From assembly GCA_958422845.1 (NCBI GenBank), contig CATZPU010000062.1, forward strand, positions 1-6,797: a stretch of DNA of 6,797 bases. The letters run 5' to 3'. Source of the stretch: an uncultured Lachnospiraceae bacterium (GTDB lineage Bacteria; Bacillota; Clostridia; Lachnospirales; Lachnospiraceae). Below, piece by piece: positions 4,008 through 6,797 of the stretch (the first letter of the stretch is position 1; each line of letters opens with the position of its first letter). The position numbers and the translations under genes are program-made. The notes beneath the pieces were generated by a model that made no database searches, was not told where the DNA came from, and saw only the letters and a program-made list of their open reading frames with translations.

Positions 4008-5204
4008 TCAGGATAAAGGCTTTTCGCGCTTCATCCTCGTGATCTCTACAAGAGAAAGCTTTGTCATATCGATAAGCTTCGTTGGCACAGGATCTTTTTT
4101 CAGTTCGCCGTCCAGCAAAGCAAGAAGCTCCCTGACAGATTCCTTCTGCTTCATATTGATAAAATCTACGATAATGATCCCGCTTAAGTTGCGCAGCCTA
4201 AGCTGATGGGCAATCTCAATGGCAGCCTCCCGATTGATCTTCAAAAAGGCAGCCTCCTGATTTTTTCCGCCCTCGTATTTTCCGGTATTGACGTCGATCG
4301 CTGTAAGCGCTTCTGTCGGCTGTATCACGAGATAGCCGCCTGATCCAAGCCAGACTTTCTCAGAAAAAGCCAGGGAGAGCTGCTTTTCAAGAGAATACAA
4401 CTTTTGCATCGGGAGCAGATGGTCGCGATACAGCTCAAGCTTTCCCGTATCCTCACTCTGATACTGCGCCAGATATTCATAAATCTCATCAAACAGCTTC
4501 TGATCGTCCGTGATGATCCGTTTTGCGTCGTCGCTGTACAGATTTTGCAGACGTACAAGATACTGCGGCGGCGTACGCATCAGGCAGGAAAAGCAGGTGC
4601 GGTATCCTGCCTGTGAAAGCAGCGTTTCATATTGCTTTGCCAGACGGAGCGCGTCGCTGCGGATCCGTTCCTGTGGTGCGTCCTTCGCATTTGTGCGCAC
4701 GAGCCATCCAAAGCTGCGCGCATCGGCAGAGGGCTGTATATCTGCATCGATCTCCCGCATCCAGCCGGAGAGCCTTTCCTTTTCACTCTTATCGATCTTT
4801 GAAGATACAGAGATACAGGTGTTGCCGCCTGTCAGCAGAACGTATTTTCCGTGAAGCGTCAGGTTTGTCGTAACCGACGGATATTTGGACTTGATGCTTT
4901 CACGGCTGATCTGTACGAGCAGCTCGTCTCCTGCCTGCAGCTTCTTTGAGCTTCCCTTTTTCGTATAAACGGGCGTTTTTGCATCTTTCAAAGCCAGATA
5001 GCAGATCTGACCGGGCAAAATTTCCACAAACGCCGCGTCAAGCTGCTTTGCAATATTTTTCACCTTTCCGATGTAAATATCGCCAAGCATCGTCTTATCT
5101 GCTTCGTCGGGATCACGGTGTATCTCTGCCGCCCTGCCCTCCTGCATCAAAAAAGAGCATATTCTTTTTTCCATGCGGGTGATCAGATAAACATTTTCAC
5201 TCAT
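4008..5204 (-). CDS. rng: Ribonuclease G/E family endoribonuclease, short form
   Basis: A single-strand-specific endoribonuclease for RNA processing and decay in the cytoplasm. An S1-type RNA-binding region spans about residues 37-123 (GDIYIGKVKNI... AAFVEI). The 5'-end sensor motif VRT (R170, T171) follows. The catalytic DNase I-like part contains AIDVNTG (D304, N306) and IIVDFINM (D347), matching the metal-binding D303, N305 and D346 of E. coli RNase E. At 398 residues it is shorter than proteobacterial RNase G (about 490). It ends soon after the SLVEITR motif, so the zinc-link CPxC motif and the small domain beyond it are absent. Only about 50 bases separate its stop from the terminator, so no lost tail is hidden there. 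The start overlaps the DUF2344 stop as ATGA. The family call is firm; RNase G versus E is a naming choice. Confidence 0.93.
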   Translation of the reverse strand: MSENVYLITRMEKRICSFLMQEGRAAEIHRDPDEADKTMLGDIYIGKVKNIAKQLDAAFVEILPGQICYLALKDAKTPVYTKKGSSKKLQAGDELLVQISRESIKSKYPSVTTNLTLHGKYVLLTGGNTCISVSSKIDKSEKERLSGWMREIDADIQPSADARSFGWLVRTNAKDAPQERIRSDALRLAKQYETLLSQAGYRTCFSCLMRTPPQYLVRLQNLYSDDAKRIITDDQKLFDEIYEYLAQYQSEDTGKLELYRDHLLPMQKLYSLEKQLSLAFSEKVWLGSGGYLVIQPTEALTAIDVNTGKYEGGKNQEAAFLKINREAAIEIAHQLRLRNLSGIIIVDFINMKQKESVRELLALLDGELKKDPVPTKLIDMTKLSLVEITRMKREKPLS

Positions 5205-5908
5205 TTGATCTCTTCTCCGAGTTCTCCAAGTGGAACCAGATTTCGTTTTTCTCCGTTTCCCGTATCTGCGTACACCTCGCAGCGATGTATTTCATATGCG
5301 AACGGAGCAGGCTCCCTGCCGAGCGTTTTCATATAAGTATCCATGACAAGCTCCGGCTTTATATTCGATACGCTTCCTGCCGAAAGTTTCATAAATACAG
5401 TGCCGGCATTTACCTTCATTTCATAGATCAATGGACGCAGATCGATCTCCTTTTCTGACTTTTTCGTTTTTTTCATAACAGGAATATGCTCCTGTGCATA
5501 AAAGTGTGAAATACCGGACTGCCAGTCTCCCTCCGGCTCATAGCCTTTGCGGAAACGAAGCTGATAGTCGGCCGCCGCTACAAGCGTCATTGCTTTATTT
5601 GCTTTTCCATCCGGCACCTCATAAAATCCCGTCACACGGATGCCGTCGACCCCGACGTCATTCAGCGCGCGGATCGCCTCTGCGCTTGAGATCGGCGTGC
5701 GAAGCTCAATATCCATATACTCTGCCACGCTTGTAAGCCCGACGCCAAGCGGCGCGGCAAATGACATGATCATATGAGGGCTCATCCCTTCTGAATACGC
5801 AATATCGATGCCTGCCCGACGGATCGCTTTCTGGAAATACCGCATCACATCGAGATGTCCGATAAACTTCATGATACCGTATTTTTCAAATTTTACTCTT
5901 ACCTTCAT
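5201..5908 (-). CDS. TIGR03936 family (DUF2344) radical SAM-associated protein
   Basis: A 235-residue protein of the DUF2344 family, found almost always next to, or fused behind, the TIGR03960 radical SAM protein. Visible marks are the N-terminal RVKFEKYGIMKFIGHLDVMRYF segment (about 3-25), the conserved YSEGMSPHMIMSF stretch (38-50) and the later NAGTVFMKLSAGSVSN region (about 167-182). Molecular function is not established; the constant company of a radical SAM protein and RNase G suggests RNA or translation-related work, which is inference. The frame stays open to an ATG at 5941 inside the upstream gene, but the ATG at 5908 gives the family's usual N-terminus and forms an ATGA overlap with the upstream stop. 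GAGGAGG lies 12 bases before it. The downstream RNase G gene also overlaps by 4 bases. Confidence 0.9.
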   Translation of the reverse strand: MKVRVKFEKYGIMKFIGHLDVMRYFQKAIRRAGIDIAYSEGMSPHMIMSFAAPLGVGLTSVAEYMDIELRTPISSAEAIRALNDVGVDGIRVTGFYEVPDGKANKAMTLVAAADYQLRFRKGYEPEGDWQSGISHFYAQEHIPVMKKTKKSEKEIDLRPLIYEMKVNAGTVFMKLSAGSVSNIKPELVMDTYMKTLGREPAPFAYEIHRCEVYADTGNGEKRNLVPLGELGEEIK

Positions 5909-6797
5909 GACTGTCCGGCACCTCCTCTGTTTTCTGTACACACGCCTACGCCGTACTTAGCGGCTCCGCAGCCGGAACAGTTCATGCGGCAGTTCGGCGT
6001 TACTTCGCCGCGGTTCGCCTTCTCCCATTCTTTTTGCAGAAATTTCTTTGTCACACCGATGTCGATGAAATCCCACGGGAAAATTTCATCAACAGAGCGT
6101 TCGCGCAGCGTATAGAAATCCATATCGATGCCACAGTCTGCAAATGCGGCGAGCCATCTGTCATAATCCCAGAACTCTGTCCATGCATCATACAGCGCAC
6201 CTTTTTTGTATGCGTCAAGGATCACTGCCGATATGCGTCTGTCTCCCCGTGCAAATACGCCCTCAAGCAGCGTTACATCTGCCTGATGCCAGTTGTAGCG
6301 GATGCTTTTCTGATTCAGCATCTCCCGTATCTCATGATTCACTGTCTTTGCAAATCCTAGATAATCGCCTGGTGTGAACATCCGCGCCCACTGGAACGGC
6401 GTAAACGGCTTTGGAACAAAAAACGAAGTGCTGACCGTGATCTGACATTTTCCGTTTCTTTCCTCTTTCGGGATCTCATAGTATTTTTTCGCAATATTTT
6501 CTGCCAGATGCGCAATGTCTTTGCGGTCCTCTTCTGTCTCAAGCGGAAGCCCCAGCATAAAATACAGTTTGACCTTATTCCAACCGCCATGGAACGCCTT
6601 GTCGGCGCCCTCTAAAATTACTTCCTCCGTAAGTCCCTTATTGATAATATCGCGGAGCCTCTGTGATCCCGCCTCCGGCGCAAACGTAAGACTGCTCTTT
6701 CGCACATCCTGCACTTTACTCATAACATCGAGAGAAAATGCGTCGATGCGAAGAGACGGCAGGGAGATATTGATGTTCTGATCACGGAATTCCTCGA
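5905..6797 (-). CDS. TIGR03960 family B12-binding/radical SAM protein, C-terminal part (runs off the window)
   Basis: This is the C-terminal ~297 residues of a radical SAM protein. The frame is open from the window edge (first full codon 6795-6793) and is in frame through SLPSLRIDAFSL into the ATG at 6723, so that ATG is internal and not a start. Family marks are KSSLTFAPEAGSQRLRD, then KLYFMLGLPLETEED, typical of the late beta strands of the radical SAM barrel, and a C-terminal cysteine cluster CRMNCSGCG plus a later Cys. The cobalamin-binding domain and the CX3CX2C cluster motif expected in the N-terminal half lie outside the window and cannot be checked. The biochemical reaction is not established for the family. 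The stop overlaps the DUF2344 start, and in some relatives the two are fused into one protein. Confidence 0.9.
   Translation of the reverse strand, partial: EEFRDQNINISLPSLRIDAFSLDVMSKVQDVRKSSLTFAPEAGSQRLRDIINKGLTEEVILEGADKAFHGGWNKVKLYFMLGLPLETEEDRKDIAHLAENIAKKYYEIPKEERNGKCQITVSTSFFVPKPFTPFQWARMFTPGDYLGFAKTVNHEIREMLNQKSIRYNWHQADVTLLEGVFARGDRRISAVILDAYKKGALYDAWTEFWDYDRWLAAFADCGIDMDFYTLRERSVDEIFPWDFIDIGVTKKFLQKEWEKANRGEVTPNCRMNCSGCGAAKYGVGVCTENRGGAGQS

Noticed and set aside
3735..4206. Plus-strand open frames across the padR promoter and terminator
   Set aside because: They run through a promoter with operators and a terminator, show AT-driven composition and no recognisable domain; they are shadows of intergenic DNA and flanking genes.
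4523..4873. Plus-strand open frames opposite RNase G
   Set aside because: They overlap a clearly conserved RNase G/E coding frame, are Arg/Ser/Cys-rich as antisense shadows often are, and have no recognisable domain.
5909..5941. Upstream ATG start for the DUF2344 gene
   Set aside because: It lies well inside the upstream coding region, adds residues unlike the family's N-terminus, and the ATG at 5908 gives the same ATGA overlap seen at the next junction.
6721..6723. ATG as the start of the radical SAM gene
   Set aside because: The frame stays open to the window edge and encodes conserved family sequence (SLPSLRIDAFSL) upstream of it.

Overview
The window reads as a chromosomal segment of an anaerobic Gram-positive member of the Clostridia, most likely Lachnospiraceae. 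This rests on gene content: a radical SAM protein, a DUF2344 protein and RNase G/E in one chain, next to a PadR-HAAS pair, a small twin-CBS protein and a secreted amidase with choline-binding-type repeats. I cannot name a species. All seven genes lie on the minus strand, so transcription runs from high to low coordinates. No RNA gene, insertion sequence, CRISPR array or phage gene was found.

Right part (about 3915-6797): a three-gene translationally coupled operon. It holds the C-terminal part of a TIGR03960-type B12-binding/radical SAM protein (running off the window), a TIGR03936/DUF2344 protein, and a short ribonuclease G/E. Both junctions are 4-base ATGA stop/start overlaps. The operon ends in a 10-bp stem-loop with a T-tract (3915-3955). 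It is probably an RNA-centred housekeeping operon; the precise role of the first two proteins is unknown.

Middle part (about 2441-3912): a two-gene PadR-HAAS module. It starts with a strong sigma-A-like promoter whose -35 begins 2 bases past the upstream terminator's T-tract. The promoter is threaded with two inverted repeats of identical geometry (8-bp arms, 5-base centre) that look like PadR operators, so autoregulation is likely. The second gene encodes an N-terminal HAAS (DUF1700-like) domain and a C-terminal DUF4097 ('Toastrack') repeat solenoid. It has no visible signal peptide or membrane segment, unlike many relatives. The two genes overlap by ATGA, and the acidic tail of PadR is encoded by the purine-rich ribosome-binding region of its partner.

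Left part (1-2432): a twin-CBS-domain protein with its own promoter, followed by a secreted cell-wall amidase whose likely -35 overlaps the CBS stop codon. The amidase has a signal peptide, a three-copy 14-residue acidic repeat, about twelve aromatic cell-wall-binding repeats and a C-terminal zinc Amidase_3 domain with all expected ligands.

The most interesting unit is the PadR-HAAS-DUF4097 module with its paired operators, possibly part of an envelope-stress circuit. Its proximity to a cell-wall hydrolase is suggestive but not proof of a link.
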